From an uncultured Clostridia bacterium (lineage in GTDB: Bacteria > Bacillota > Clostridia > Lachnospirales > Anaerotignaceae), in NCBI GenBank assembly GCA_944383885.1, contig CALWRF010000026.1, positions 1 to 64,000 of the forward strand: a DNA stretch of 64,000 nucleotides. The letters run 5' to 3'. The notes under the pieces are model-generated. The model was given only the letters and a program-made list of their open reading frames with translations. It did not search any database and was not told where the DNA came from. The translations under genes and the position numbers were made by a program. Shown here one piece after another: positions 26,390 to 35,468 of the stretch (position 1 is its first letter; each line of letters starts with the position of its first letter).

Positions 26390-26980
26390 CTACACCTCCA
26401 GCATGCCTTTTGTTGAAAGTACACCGTCTATTCTATCATCAATAGAAACAGCCATGTCAAGAGCTTTGCCGAACGCCTTAAATATGCCTTCTGCTATATG
26501 GTGGCTGTTTTTACCGTAAAACATCTTAATATGCATATCTATTCCGGCGTTTGCGCATACTGCCCTGAAAAACTCCTCAACCATTTCCATATCCATGTCA
26601 CCGCATTTTTGCGTAGGAAAAGTTACATCAAAGTTAAGGTACGGTCTGCCGGAAATATCCATTGAGCAGAGTATAAGTGCCTCGTCCATAGGCAGTATAA
26701 AAAATCCGTATCTTTTAATTCCTGCTTTATCACCCAATGCCCTTGTTATGCATTTTCCCAGTACAATACCAACATCTTCTATTGTGTGATGGCAGTCAAC
26801 CTCAACATCGCCTTTAGCGTCTACATCCATATCTACAAAGCCATGCTTTGAGATATGGGTTAGCATGTGGTCGAAAAAACCTATTCCTGTTGAAATATTG
26901 TTTTCACCTGTACCGTCAAGATTTATTTTCATCTTTATTTTAGTTTCAAAAGTATCGCGCATTATTTCAGCGTTTCGCAT
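26390..26980 (-). CDS. hisB: Imidazoleglycerol-phosphate dehydratase
   Basis: 196 residues, the monofunctional dehydratase without the phosphatase domain of enterobacterial HisB. Metal-binding histidine motifs: GFFDHML, DCHHTIED and KNSHHIAEGIFK. It dehydrates imidazole glycerol phosphate. No histidinol-phosphate phosphatase gene is present in this cluster, so that step must be encoded elsewhere. ATG 26980 with AAGGAGCGG upstream. Confidence 0.97.
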   Translation of the reverse strand: MRNAEIMRDTFETKIKMKINLDGTGENNISTGIGFFDHMLTHISKHGFVDMDVDAKGDVEVDCHHTIEDVGIVLGKCITRALGDKAGIKRYGFFILPMDEALILCSMDISGRPYLNFDVTFPTQKCGDMDMEMVEEFFRAVCANAGIDMHIKMFYGKNSHHIAEGIFKAFGKALDMAVSIDDRIDGVLSTKGMLEV

Positions 26981-26996
26981 TATATTCCGCTCCTTT

Positions 26997-28292
26997 TCAG
27001 CTTTCTTTTCTTACCCTAACAGCATTGGCGTGAGCCGTAAGACCTTCGGCATTTGCAAAAGAAATAATATCATCGCTTAAATTTAAAAGTGCGTCTTTAC
27101 TGAATGATATTATGCTTGACTTTTTAATAAAATCATCAACCGACAAAGGCGAAAAAAATCTTGCGGTGCCGCCTGTAGGCAGTACATGGTTAGGACCAGC
27201 CATATAATCCCCCAAAGGCTCAGGTGAGTAACTGCCTAAAAACACCGCCCCTGCGTTTTGGATAAGCGGAAGAACTTCAAAAGGCGATAATGTGCATATT
27301 TCCATGTGCTCAGGAGCAATGGCGTTTGAAAGCTCACAAGCCTCCTTTATGGAATCAGCGATTATTATTGCGCCATAATTCTCAATTGATTTATTTATAA
27401 TTTCTTTTCTTTCAAGTTTTTCAGTCTGTTTTGCAATTTCTTCACGAACGCTTAAAGCAAGTTTTTCACTTGTTGTAACAAGTATGGCTGAAGCTAATTC
27501 GTCATGCTCCGCCTGTGAAAGAAGGTCGGCGGCAACATAAACCGGGTTGGCGCTTTCATCAGCTAAAACAAGTATTTCGCTTGGTCCCGCAACAGAGTCT
27601 ATATTTACATAGCCGTATACGGATTTTTTGGCAAGGGCAACAAATATATTTCCCGGACCGCAAATTTTATCCACTTTAGGAACGCTTTTTGTGCCGTAAG
27701 CCAAAGCGGCTATCGCCTGAGCGCCGCCTATTTTAAATATTTCGTCAACCCCGGCTTCTTTAGCGGCTACAACAGTAGTTGGATAAACCCTGCCGTCTTT
27801 TTGCGCAGGTGTTGTCATATAAATATGCTTTACTCCTGCCACATGAGCAGGCATAACATTCATAAGCACTGAAGAAGGGTAAGCGGCTTTGCCTCCCGGG
27901 ACATAAACGCCTACTTTTTCAAGAGGTCTAACCATCTGACCCATAATTTCACCGTTTGGCGCCGGCTCAAACCAGCTGTTTCTTTTCTGTTTCTCATGGA
28001 AAGCCTTAATCCTCTGGGCTGATTTCTTAATAACATCTATAAGCTCATGGCTTACAGCTGAATATGCGTACTCAATTTCTTCGTCAGTTACTTTTATATT
28101 TTCCGCCGTTATATTTAACTTATCAAATTTTTTTGTATACTCAAAAACCGCTTCGTCCCCTCTTAGTTTAACGTCTTTAAGTATTCCATCAACTATTTCC
28201 TGAACATTTCCATGCTCAAGCTGGCTTCTGGAAAGTATTTTGCTTAATTTTTGCCTGCCTTCTTCAGTATTGCAGCGTATAAGGTCTATCAT
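26997..28292 (-). CDS. hisD: Histidinol dehydrogenase
   Basis: 431 residues. Conserved regions include [28 protein letters not shown] with the zinc/NAD region, and [10 protein letters not shown] with the zinc-binding histidine; the C-terminal [19 protein letters not shown] box is intact. It catalyses the last two oxidations from histidinol to histidine. ATG 28292, with AAAGGAGGA upstream, overlaps the hisG stop by 4 bases (ATGA). Confidence 0.97.
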   Translation of the reverse strand: MIDLIRCNTEEGRQKLSKILSRSQLEHGNVQEIVDGILKDVKLRGDEAVFEYTKKFDKLNITAENIKVTDEEIEYAYSAVSHELIDVIKKSAQRIKAFHEKQKRNSWFEPAPNGEIMGQMVRPLEKVGVYVPGGKAAYPSSVLMNVMPAHVAGVKHIYMTTPAQKDGRVYPTTVVAAKEAGVDEIFKIGGAQAIAALAYGTKSVPKVDKICGPGNIFVALAKKSVYGYVNIDSVAGPSEILVLADESANPVYVAADLLSQAEHDELASAILVTTSEKLALSVREEIAKQTEKLERKEIINKSIENYGAIIIADSIKEACELSNAIAPEHMEICTLSPFEVLPLIQNAGAVFLGSYSPEPLGDYMAGPNHVLPTGGTARFFSPLSVDDFIKKSSIISFSKDALLNLSDDIISFANAEGLTAHANAVRVRKES

Positions 28293-28936
28293 ATTAAGTC
28301 CTCCTTTAAAAGGCTCCTGATTTTATCCATTACATCTATAATTCTTTCGTGTTCCATTTTCATACTTACTCTGTTTACAACAATCCTTGCAGAAAGCGGA
28401 CAAATTTCCTCAAATACCACAAGACCGTTTTCCCTAAGAGTTGCACCGCTTTCCACAATATCAACTATACAGTCGGAAAGCCCTACAATAGGCGCCAGTT
28501 CCACAGAGCCGTTAAGCTTAATAATCTCTACAGTCTGGTGCATCTGATGATAAAAATATTCCCTTGCTATATTCGGGTATTTTGTTGCAACCCTCAAAGA
28601 ATGGCATTTGTGGATTTTATCTTTCATTTCCGGCAGACCGGCAACACACATACGGCACTTGCCCAAACCCAAGTCCAGCATTTCATATATATTTCTGTTT
28701 TCTTCCATTATAGTATCTTTACCCACAACGCCAATATCAGCGGCGCCATGCTCAACATAAGTAGGCACATCGCTTGTTTTGGCAAGGAATATTTTAAGTT
28801 TTAAATCTTCGTTAACAAATATAAGCTTCCTGGATTTTTCTTTCATTTCCTCGCATGGCATGCCTATTCTTTCAAGAAGGTCCATTGTCTGCTCAGCAAG
28901 CCTGCCTTTAGCCAAGGCAAAAGTTAAGTATCTCAT
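28289..28936 (-). CDS. hisG: ATP phosphoribosyltransferase, short form
   Basis: 215 residues. This is the short HisG, which lacks the C-terminal allosteric domain and works as a hetero-octamer with HisZ, encoded immediately upstream. Motifs: [21 protein letters not shown] and the PRPP loop [16 protein letters not shown]. It starts histidine synthesis from ATP and PRPP, and histidine feedback is expected to act through HisZ. ATG 28936 with GAGGAAT upstream; 3 nt from the hisZ stop. Confidence 0.97.
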   Translation of the reverse strand: MRYLTFALAKGRLAEQTMDLLERIGMPCEEMKEKSRKLIFVNEDLKLKIFLAKTSDVPTYVEHGAADIGVVGKDTIMEENRNIYEMLDLGLGKCRMCVAGLPEMKDKIHKCHSLRVATKYPNIAREYFYHQMHQTVEIIKLNGSVELAPIVGLSDCIVDIVESGATLRENGLVVFEEICPLSARIVVNRVSMKMEHERIIDVMDKIRSLLKEDLI

Positions 28937-28939
28937 TTA

Positions 28940-30220
28940 TTATTCCTCCTTACCAGGCATAACCAAATCTTCTATTGTAATATCTGCTGAAACAATGCCG
29001 ACTTTTTCATCATAGCGCACATATTTAATATTAATAGCATCTTTAAAGTATATAAGCGATTCTATGCCTTTTACCTGCATGTATCTTATGTTATCCTCTA
29101 AACCGTATCCGCAAAGGCTGCCTTCAACCTTAATTCCGGCATTGCGGTAAATTTCCGCTATTTTAAGGGCAGAAGCCAAACCAGCCTGGCTTGAAGCCAC
29201 CATTGCCTTTGCTCCGCCTTTTGCAATTTCAACACCGTTTCTGTCAAGCACATTTAATATTTCATCTATTTTAACAGCAAAACCTACGGCAGGTATATCA
29301 CGACCAAACTGTTTTACAAGGTTATTGTATCTGCCCCCGTCTATAATGGAGTAGCCTGTACCGTAAGTATAGCCCCTGAATATTATGCCTGTATAGTAAT
29401 TAAGCTTATTTACCATGCCCATGTCAAAAGATATATAAGTGCTTACTCCATGAAGGACAAGAAGATTATAAAGCTTTTCCATATAATCAAGAGCTTTCTG
29501 TGCCTCTAAGCTTTTTGTCAACGTTTTTGTATACTCTATTATTTCCATACCGCCTACAAGACGTGGAAGCTCCAAAAACAGCTTTTTAACATTCTGCGGC
29601 ATATTTTTTTCTTTAACAAAAAACTCAACCCCAGCGTAATTACGGTTTGCAATTAAATCTTTAATAAAATTTTTGTCATTTTCATTAAATCCTGTTTCAT
29701 CAAGTATGGCGTTAAAAAACTGAACCTGCCCTATATTGAGCTTAAATTCTTTTATTCCGCAGGCAAGAACGCTTTTAACCGAAATTGCTATAGCTTCTGC
29801 GTCAGCCTCTGCGCTGTCTGAACCCATAAGCTCAATTCCAGCCTGCGCAAATTCGCACTTTTTGCCCTGATAGCTCTTTGAGTCCCTGAAAGCGTTGCCG
29901 TAATAGCAAAGCCTTAACGGAAAAATTTCTCCCTCAAAGGCAGTAGCAGCCATTCTTGCTATAGGCGGCGTCATATCGCTTCTTAAAGCAAGGGTTGAGC
30001 CATCTTTATCAAAAAATCTGAACATTTCCTTCGGGCTTATAGAACCCATTTTTTCATCAGAAAAAACCTCTATATATTCAAACATAGGGCTTTCAACCGC
30101 CCTGTAGCCATAGCTTTCAAAAACATTTTCAATTTTTCTTGTAACAATCCTTTTGCTTTCTGTCTCGTCAGGAAGCAAATCTCCCACACCTATAGGAGTA
30201 TGAAGTTTAAAATCAAGCAT
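28940..30220 (-). CDS. hisZ: ATP phosphoribosyltransferase regulatory subunit
   Basis: 426 residues, a paralogue of histidyl-tRNA synthetase without tRNA charging activity. The class-II motifs are partly kept: ALRSDMTPPIARM (motif-2 region), FGRDIPAVGFAVKID (motif-3 region) and YYTGIIFRGY (HisRS-like signature); the anticodon-binding domain is shortened. First gene of the nine-gene operon, 40 nt downstream of the promoter start region at 30266-30294. It acts with short HisG. A true HisRS is the alternative, but the operon position and length favour HisZ. Confidence 0.93.
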   Translation of the reverse strand: MLDFKLHTPIGVGDLLPDETESKRIVTRKIENVFESYGYRAVESPMFEYIEVFSDEKMGSISPKEMFRFFDKDGSTLALRSDMTPPIARMAATAFEGEIFPLRLCYYGNAFRDSKSYQGKKCEFAQAGIELMGSDSAEADAEAIAISVKSVLACGIKEFKLNIGQVQFFNAILDETGFNENDKNFIKDLIANRNYAGVEFFVKEKNMPQNVKKLFLELPRLVGGMEIIEYTKTLTKSLEAQKALDYMEKLYNLLVLHGVSTYISFDMGMVNKLNYYTGIIFRGYTYGTGYSIIDGGRYNNLVKQFGRDIPAVGFAVKIDEILNVLDRNGVEIAKGGAKAMVASSQAGLASALKIAEIYRNAGIKVEGSLCGYGLEDNIRYMQVKGIESLIYFKDAINIKYVRYDEKVGIVSADITIEDLVMPGKEE

Positions 30221-30265
30221 AATAACCCACCTTTATAACTTTATTGCTCTACTATGATAAAGTAT

Positions 30266-30294
30266 AGTATATACAATCATATTTCATTTGTCAA
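30266..30294 (-). promoter_or_regulatory. Sigma-A promoter of the histidine operon
   Basis: Minus strand: perfect TTGACA (30294-30289), 17-nt spacer, TATACT (30271-30266). The predicted transcript starts near 30259, leaving a leader of about 40 nt. That is too short for a T-box or an attenuator peptide, so regulation would be at initiation or by HisZG feedback. Confidence 0.85.
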
Positions 30295-30419
30295 TAATAC
30301 TTTATTTTAAGCATTTTACCATTATTTTTATATTTTGCAAAGTAAGTTTGAGCCTCGGCAAAATAATAAATACTAAAATAAAGTTTATATGTTATAATTT
30401 AACAAAAGGAGTGTTGCCT

Positions 30420-31070
30420 ATGTTTAACAAAATTGATTTAAGCTCATACCCCCGCGCTGAGCATTATAACTACTATATTAATTTTATAAAGTCAAAAATT
30501 AATATGTCTTACAACATTAATATTACAAATTTATTGGAAAAAACCAAATCCAAGTCACTAAAATTTTACCCAACATTTATTTACATAATAATGAGTGCTG
30601 TTAACAATATGAAAGAAATGAGGATGGCAGTTGATAAAGACGGAAACTTAGGTTATTATGATTACTGTAGCCCGTCTTACACAATTTTCCATAAAGACGA
30701 CTGTACTTTTTCAGATATTTGGACACAATACAGCAAAGATTTTGATGAATTTTACAAAAATGCCGTAAACGACATGGAATTTTACAAAGATGTAAAAGGC
30801 GTAAAGGCAAAGACTGGTAAACCGGATAACTGCATACCTTTATCCTGCGTGCCTTGGCTCAGTTTTTCCGCATGCAGTTATGACACTTACGCGCCTTCGC
30901 CAATGCTCTTTCCTGTTATAGTTTTCGGAAAATATTTTAAGCAGAACAGCCAAACCCTGCTGCCTTTTACTATATTCGCCGCACATGCTGTTTGCGACGG
31001 ATACCACGTCTGCCTTTTAATAAATAAAATAGAAGAGCTTTGCAAAAACTGTGGTGAGTTTATAAAATAA
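30420..31070 (+). CDS. CatA-like O-acetyltransferase
   Basis: 216 residues from ATG 30420 (AAAGGAGTG upstream). It matches the chloramphenicol acetyltransferase type A family: PWLSFSACSYD aligns with the CAT substrate-site box, and the C-terminal HAVCDGYHV carries the catalytic H189 and structural D193-G194. Only the second histidine of the usual HHxxxDG is kept; the first is Ala. The N-terminal part is complete, so the fold is probably intact. Chloramphenicol is not necessarily the substrate, because many such chromosomal homologues are uncharacterised. An extended -10 (TGTTATAAT, 30390-30398) lies upstream. Divergent from the histidine operon. Confidence 0.8.
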   Translation: MFNKIDLSSYPRAEHYNYYINFIKSKINMSYNINITNLLEKTKSKSLKFYPTFIYIIMSAVNNMKEMRMAVDKDGNLGYYDYCSPSYTIFHKDDCTFSDIWTQYSKDFDEFYKNAVNDMEFYKDVKGVKAKTGKPDNCIPLSCVPWLSFSACSYDTYAPSPMLFPVIVFGKYFKQNSQTLLPFTIFAAHAVCDGYHVCLLINKIEELCKNCGEFIK

Positions 31071-31112
31071 ACAAAACGGTCTGTTGGCATTTAAGTAAAC
31101 AGACCGTTTTGT
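31071..31112. terminator. Bidirectional terminator between the CatA-like gene and spo0A
   Basis: Perfect 15-bp stem ACAAAACGGTCTGTT and complement with a 12-nt loop, directly after the stop of the plus-strand gene and six bases before the spo0A stop on the other strand. Confidence 0.9.
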
Positions 31113-31117
31113 ATTTT

Positions 31118-31891
31118 TTAATTGATTTCCGCCCTTTCAAAGTCGCTTATATACTCAGCTATGGCATGGATTAACTCTTTATTTGTGGGTTTTTTATAAA
31201 ACTCAAAACCAAATATATTTTTATACTGGCTTTGGGCGTTATACCATGATACATTTATGCAGTGCCTTATATCCCTTTCGACACATTTAGGCTGGGTTTT
31301 AAACTCCATAGCTATCTCAGGATAAAGATTTTTTGTAACTCCGCTTAAAAATGTCGGGTTTTCAAGCACATGCGCAACAGCCCTTTTTATATAGCTGTAG
31401 CCTTTAAGTCCCGGACGTATGCCTATTCTTGTTATAATTTCCGAAAGGCGCACGCACTGGTTTCTTTCCTCTTTAGGCGGTTCCTCCCTTAAATCAGAAC
31501 ACAGCTGTGTAATTCTGCTTATAAGAATATCGGTATCAAAAGGTTCAGTCAGACAGTAATCTGCGCCGCAGGAAAGTGCCAGTTTTGAGAACATAATATT
31601 CTCTGTATCATTTACCGCTATAAGACGCATATTTTTATAATTTTTCCGTTTTATCTGCTCTATTACCCAAAGACCGTCATTACCGAAAAGCCCAAGATAT
31701 ATAACTGCAGCAGAAAAATAATTTTTCTCAATTGCTTTTAATGCGCTTTTGCCGTCTGATACAGACTGAGAAATAATAATACTGTTTGTATTATTTATGC
31801 AGGCTTTAATTCTGTTTTGCTTAATATCATCGCAGCAGGCTAAAAGTAAAGTTATTTTGTTTGTTTTTGTAATAAATTCTGAGTTCCCCAT
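31118..31891 (-). CDS. spo0A: Spo0A homologue with degenerate receiver domain
   Basis: 257 residues from ATG 31891, chosen because GGGGAGGA stands 6 nt upstream; a further ATG at 31915 has none. The C-terminal DNA-binding domain (about 150-255) is a clear Spo0A: YPEIAMEF, and CVERDIRHCINVSW as the recognition-helix region. The N-terminal half still has receiver shape, ending GADYCLTEPFDTD. However, aligned without gaps to B. subtilis Spo0A, the acidic pair is C19-C20, the phospho-acceptor Asp is Y65 (a single-base change, TAT from GAT), the Thr position is A92 and the conserved Lys is E116. It therefore cannot be phosphorylated in the usual way. It sits downstream of spoIVB as in other Firmicutes, so it is the orthologue by position. 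Confidence 0.9.
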   Translation of the reverse strand: MGNSEFITKTNKITLLLACCDDIKQNRIKACINNTNSIIISQSVSDGKSALKAIEKNYFSAAVIYLGLFGNDGLWVIEQIKRKNYKNMRLIAVNDTENIMFSKLALSCGADYCLTEPFDTDILISRITQLCSDLREEPPKEERNQCVRLSEIITRIGIRPGLKGYSYIKRAVAHVLENPTFLSGVTKNLYPEIAMEFKTQPKCVERDIRHCINVSWYNAQSQYKNIFGFEFYKKPTNKELIHAIAEYISDFERAEIN

Positions 31892-32002
31892 AAAAATTCC
31901 TCCCCTAAATTTCATGCAGTATGAATATATAATATTTTTATGGGATAAATCATCAATATTGCGCGAAAAGCCGTTAAAACTGCATAAATTGTTTGTAAAT
32001 TA

Positions 32003-33268
32003 TCATTTTTTAGCAGCTGCTTCATCGGCTTTTATAAGCATGTTGTCAATAAATATGCCGTAACCCTTCTGAGGGTTATTAACAAAAACATGTGTAAGCG
32101 CCCCTATTAGTTTGCCATCTTGTAAAATCGGGCTGCCGCTCATTCCCTGAACAATGCCTCCCGTTTTTTCAAGAAGCCTTTCATCTGTTATTTTAACAGT
32201 CATTGATTTATCAGAAGAAATATCAAGCCTGTTTATGTTTTCAATTTCCACTTCATAAAGCTCGCTTTTACCCAGCACATCGCTTTTTATATAGGCTTTT
32301 CCTGTATGGACATCGCTTGATATAGCTGTTTCAACAGCCTCGTCGGAAATTAAAGGCAGATTTGATTTTTGTGTTATAACACCGTAAATCCCGGCATTTG
32401 TATTTGAAAAAACAGTGCCGAAAATTTTTTCTTTATTAAGGCTCCCATTAATCTCTCCCGGAACACCTTTTTCCCCCTTTCTTACTCCTGTAACGTCAGA
32501 AAGGGTCATTACACCGCCTGATGTATTCATAAGAGTATTTGTATCAACATCATATATTCCATGTCCCAAAGCGCCGAATACATTGTTTTCCGGATTAATA
32601 AATGTTAAAGTGCCCAAGCCCTGTGTATCATCTCTTACCCAGCAGCCAATTTTATATTCTCCGTCTCTTTGGCTCATAACAGGGGTTACATTTGTTTCAA
32701 CTATTTTTCCGTTTCTTAAAACAGAAATACTTATGTTTTCTCCATTGCTTTGGGCAACAGCCTTTGTAAAGTCTTCCTTAGAATTTACTTCTTTTCCATT
32801 TACCGAAACAACACTGTCGCCGCTTTTAATAATGCCGGAGCATGGCGAAACTTCGTTACCGCTTTCGTCGGTAATTTTTCCTGTGCCAAGCACCAATACG
32901 CCTTTTGTTTCTATTACTACGCCTGAAACATTGCCGCATGGTATAAGTTTTGCCCGAGGAACCACATTTAAGCTTACATTTTTTACAGGTATGCCCAAAA
33001 ATGTATACTTTGCATTATAAACTCCGGCATTTTGCGCAGATACATCTGTACCATTAACAATATCTATTTCGATATTTTCCTTTACTGGAACAGCAGTGTT
33101 TTCAATTACCGCCTTGCTTTCCTGCTCATAGCCTGTGCCTATATGCGCTACGCTGTTTTCATACACGCTTATATGCTGCGGAAGGGTTAAGCAGTAAAAA
33201 CCAAAAAACAGAAAGCTTAATGGCAGAAAGTAACGCGCCGCTTTCTTTTTTAAATTATTTTTTCCCAT
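32003..33268 (-). CDS. spoIVB: SpoIVB serine peptidase
   Basis: 421 residues: an N-terminal membrane anchor (about 13-32), a PDZ domain (about 100-200, with SPCSGIIKSGDSVVSVNGKEV) and a C-terminal S55 peptidase domain with ALGHGIYD (catalytic histidine) and GMSGSPILQDGKLIGALTHV (catalytic serine). In B. subtilis it is made in the forespore and signals to the mother cell by cleaving SpoIVFA, releasing pro-sigma-K processing. ATG 33268 after GGAAGTGA. Followed by spo0A, the conserved neighbour, with a 110-nt gap. Confidence 0.95.
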   Translation of the reverse strand: MGKNNLKKKAARYFLPLSFLFFGFYCLTLPQHISVYENSVAHIGTGYEQESKAVIENTAVPVKENIEIDIVNGTDVSAQNAGVYNAKYTFLGIPVKNVSLNVVPRAKLIPCGNVSGVVIETKGVLVLGTGKITDESGNEVSPCSGIIKSGDSVVSVNGKEVNSKEDFTKAVAQSNGENISISVLRNGKIVETNVTPVMSQRDGEYKIGCWVRDDTQGLGTLTFINPENNVFGALGHGIYDVDTNTLMNTSGGVMTLSDVTGVRKGEKGVPGEINGSLNKEKIFGTVFSNTNAGIYGVITQKSNLPLISDEAVETAISSDVHTGKAYIKSDVLGKSELYEVEIENINRLDISSDKSMTVKITDERLLEKTGGIVQGMSGSPILQDGKLIGALTHVFVNNPQKGYGIFIDNMLIKADEAAAKK

Positions 33269-33387
33269 TTTATCACTTCCGTTGTTTAAATTAAGTCCAC
33301 ACTTAAATTAACCTAACACTTTATTTGTTATACAGACAAAATTTTAATATGGGAAAATATACGTATTTTCAGTTAAAAACAAAAAGG

Positions 33388-33405
33388 CAGACTGAAAACA
33401 GCCTG
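33388..33405 (-). terminator. Terminator after mnmA
   Basis: On the minus strand CAGGCTG-TTTT-CAGTCTG forms a 7-bp stem with one G-U pair, followed by GCCTTTTTGTTTTT. It lies about 20 bases after the mnmA stop. Confidence 0.65.
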
Positions 33406-33426
33406 TCTTTTATACGTAAATTTAAG

Positions 33427-34488
33427 TTATATTGAATTTTTTGGCTTTTTTTCGATTATGCCTGATAAAAGACAGTAATCACCATCGTAAACAACTACAG
33501 CCTGTCCCGGAGCCGCCGCTCTCTGCGGTTCATCAAATACGCATTTTATAAAGCCGCTGTCAACAGGGTAAACAGTGCAGGCGGCTTTTTTATGGGCATA
33601 TCTTATTTTAGCCTCAGCCCTTAAAGGTTCTTTAATGTCTTCTATTGCCATAAAATTAATTTTATCGGCATAAACTTCTTTTTTAAACAGCTCTTCATTG
33701 CTTCCAAGGACTATTTCATTTTTTTCTGCATTTATGCTGTTTACAAACATGTGTCTGCCGAAAGATACACCAAGACCTTTCCTTTGACCTATTGTATAAT
33801 GTATAATGCCTTTATGTCTGCCTATTACATTGCCCTGCATATCAACATAATTGCCAGATATGCTCTCCTTTCCTGTATAGTCCTGTATAAAGGCAGCGTA
33901 GTCCTTATCAGGTATAAAACATATCTCCTGGCTGTCAGGCTTTTGCGACGTCATTATACCGGCATTTCCGGCTATTTCGCGCACTTGTTTTTTTGTATAT
34001 CCGCCTAAAGGGAAAATAGTGCACATAAGCTGCTGCTGTGTTAAATAACTTAATATATATGTCTGGTCTTTTGTAATGTCATCAGACATTTTAACGGCGA
34101 GCCTGCCTGTAGGTCCATATTTTACAACTCTCGCGTAATGTCCGGTAGCTATATAGTCTGCGCCTGTATCCTCTTTTACTTTCATAAGCGCGCCCCACTT
34201 AACCTCACGGTTGCAAATAAGGCAAGGATTCGGCGTCCTGCCAGAAAGATACTCATTTACAAACATATCTTTTATTTTTTCCTTAAAAATTTTTTTATAA
34301 TCAAGTATAATATGATTAATCGAAAGATACTGGGCTACTTTTGCGGCGTCTTTAGCCGCTTCTTCTCCGCCGTTAAAATTAACAACCGTAACTGCTGAAA
34401 CATCATATCCGTCCTTTTTCAAAAGATATGCTGCTGTAGAGCTGTCAACTCCGCCGGAAAGACCAACAACGACTTTTTTACTGCTCAT
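33427..34488 (-). CDS. mnmA: tRNA-specific 2-thiouridylase
   Basis: 353 residues. PP-loop motif GLSGGVDSSTAAYLL at the start, the catalytic cysteines C92 in NPCLICNREVKW and C190 in QEICFIPD, and the substrate motif ATGHYAR. It installs sulfur at position 2 of the wobble uridine (U34) in Lys, Glu and Gln tRNAs, using sulfur from a cysteine desulfurase. No desulfurase is adjacent. ATG 34488 with GGAGGAACT. Together with the XRE gene it separates recN from spoIVB, which are direct neighbours in many relatives. Confidence 0.96.
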   Translation of the reverse strand: MSSKKVVVGLSGGVDSSTAAYLLKKDGYDVSAVTVVNFNGGEEAAKDAAKVAQYLSINHIILDYKKIFKEKIKDMFVNEYLSGRTPNPCLICNREVKWGALMKVKEDTGADYIATGHYARVVKYGPTGRLAVKMSDDITKDQTYILSYLTQQQLMCTIFPLGGYTKKQVREIAGNAGIMTSQKPDSQEICFIPDKDYAAFIQDYTGKESISGNYVDMQGNVIGRHKGIIHYTIGQRKGLGVSFGRHMFVNSINAEKNEIVLGSNEELFKKEVYADKINFMAIEDIKEPLRAEAKIRYAHKKAACTVYPVDSGFIKCVFDEPQRAAAPGQAVVVYDGDYCLLSGIIEKKPKNSI

Positions 34489-34858
34489 TTAAGAGTTCCT
34501 CCATAATTTAAAAAATTAAAAATAGTAATTTTCTGCTTAAAAGTATTTTTTGTGATTTAGCAGTTATAATACTAATTATAAATAATATTTTTTGCAGGCG
34601 GCATTAGTTTTTTTAAAAAGTTATTAAAATTTATTATATTACACAAAAACATATTGTTCAACTCAATATTGTGGTGTATAGTATATACAGGGATTCTTTT
34701 TTATTTTGTGAATTTTCATTTTTATTGTATGACATGGTATTCAAATTCTAATTAATAAAATATATAATATCCGCAATGCCATTTGTTTTTTCGACAAATT
34801 TTACAACAAGTACCTAAGTTAAAAAGCGGGGAAAATATAAGATGATGAGGTGGTAATT
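34489..34858. other. Region upstream of the XRE regulator and mnmA
   Basis: About 370 AT-rich bases with divergent gene starts. It holds the XRE promoter (34740-34768), a small palindrome around 34678-34690 (TATAGTATATA), and a perfect 8-base Spo0A-box (minus TTGTCGAA, 34797-34790) about 15 bases downstream of the predicted XRE transcription start, a position where binding would repress. Confidence 0.5.
34740..34768 (+). promoter_or_regulatory. Promoter of the XRE regulator
   Basis: TTCAAA (34740-34745), 17-nt spacer, perfect TATAAT (34763-34768). Leader of about 85 nt before the TTG start. Confidence 0.6.
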
Positions 34859-35269
34859 TTGGAATTCAAAGAACGTCTTAAATCTCTCAGGAAAGAAAGG
34901 AAACTTACTCAGAGTGCGTTAGGCAGCATACTTAACTATGGTTATACGGCTATCTCTAATTACGAATCTGGAAGAAATGAACCATCAATAACAGATTTAA
35001 AGAAAATTGCTGAATTCTTTGATGTTTCTATGGATTATCTCCTTTGTGTAAATGATATCAGGAACCCTTATGTTGAAAGGGATTATCCTGAACAATTCAA
35101 TGAGTTTAAAAACATATACACAATGCTTGATAACGATAAAAGGGAGCTATTAGATGATTTCATGCGATGGTTGCTTGAAAGACAAATTAAATCTCTTTCA
35201 AATACAAAGCAGCAGCTTAAAGTTGCACAGGAAACCGTACCATATAAAACCAAGTCTACAGATAACTGA
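34859..35269 (+). CDS. XRE-family transcriptional regulator
   Basis: 136 residues. The N-terminal helix-turn-helix (about 1-60) is FKERLKSLRKERKLTQSALG followed by the recognition region YTAISNYESGRNEPS and KKIAEFFDVSMDYLL. The C-terminal 75 residues are helical, a possible dimerisation or ligand segment. I place the start at TTG 34859 because AGGTGG stands 5 nt upstream; a GTG at 34850 lies within that site. The target is unknown; it stands alone on the plus strand between recN and mnmA. A weak hairpin follows the stop at 35284-35302. Confidence 0.85.
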   Translation: MEFKERLKSLRKERKLTQSALGSILNYGYTAISNYESGRNEPSITDLKKIAEFFDVSMDYLLCVNDIRNPYVERDYPEQFNEFKNIYTMLDNDKRELLDDFMRWLLERQIKSLSNTKQQLKVAQETVPYKTKSTDN

Positions 35270-35434
35270 TTGTTACAAAAAAGAAGGCAAAAAGCCCGCC
35301 TTTGTATTACGCTTTTTTAAACGGCCTTTGTAATATGTGGCAGATGCCGCTTTTGTTTTAAACACAAATAACAGCATAGGCTTTTTTGGTGTTTTGTTTT
35401 AGCTTATACTAATACAAAATAAATGCGGAAAAAT

Positions 35435-35465
35435 AAAAATCCTGATTGAAATAATCAGGATTTTT
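35435..35465. terminator. Bidirectional terminator after recN
   Basis: Perfect 13-bp stem AAAAATCCTGATT / AATCAGGATTTTT with a 5-nt loop, just after the recN stop at 35469, and also able to serve the XRE transcript. Confidence 0.85.
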
Positions 35466-35468
35466 ATG

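Noticed and set aside
30221..30294. T-box or attenuator upstream of the histidine operon
   Set aside because: The promoter lies only about 40 bases before the ATG, which leaves no room for a T-box or leader peptide.
30288..30419. Upstream extension of the CatA-like gene
   Set aside because: It would overlap the his promoter; the ATG at 30420 has a clear AAAGGAG site and gives a CAT-like N-terminus.
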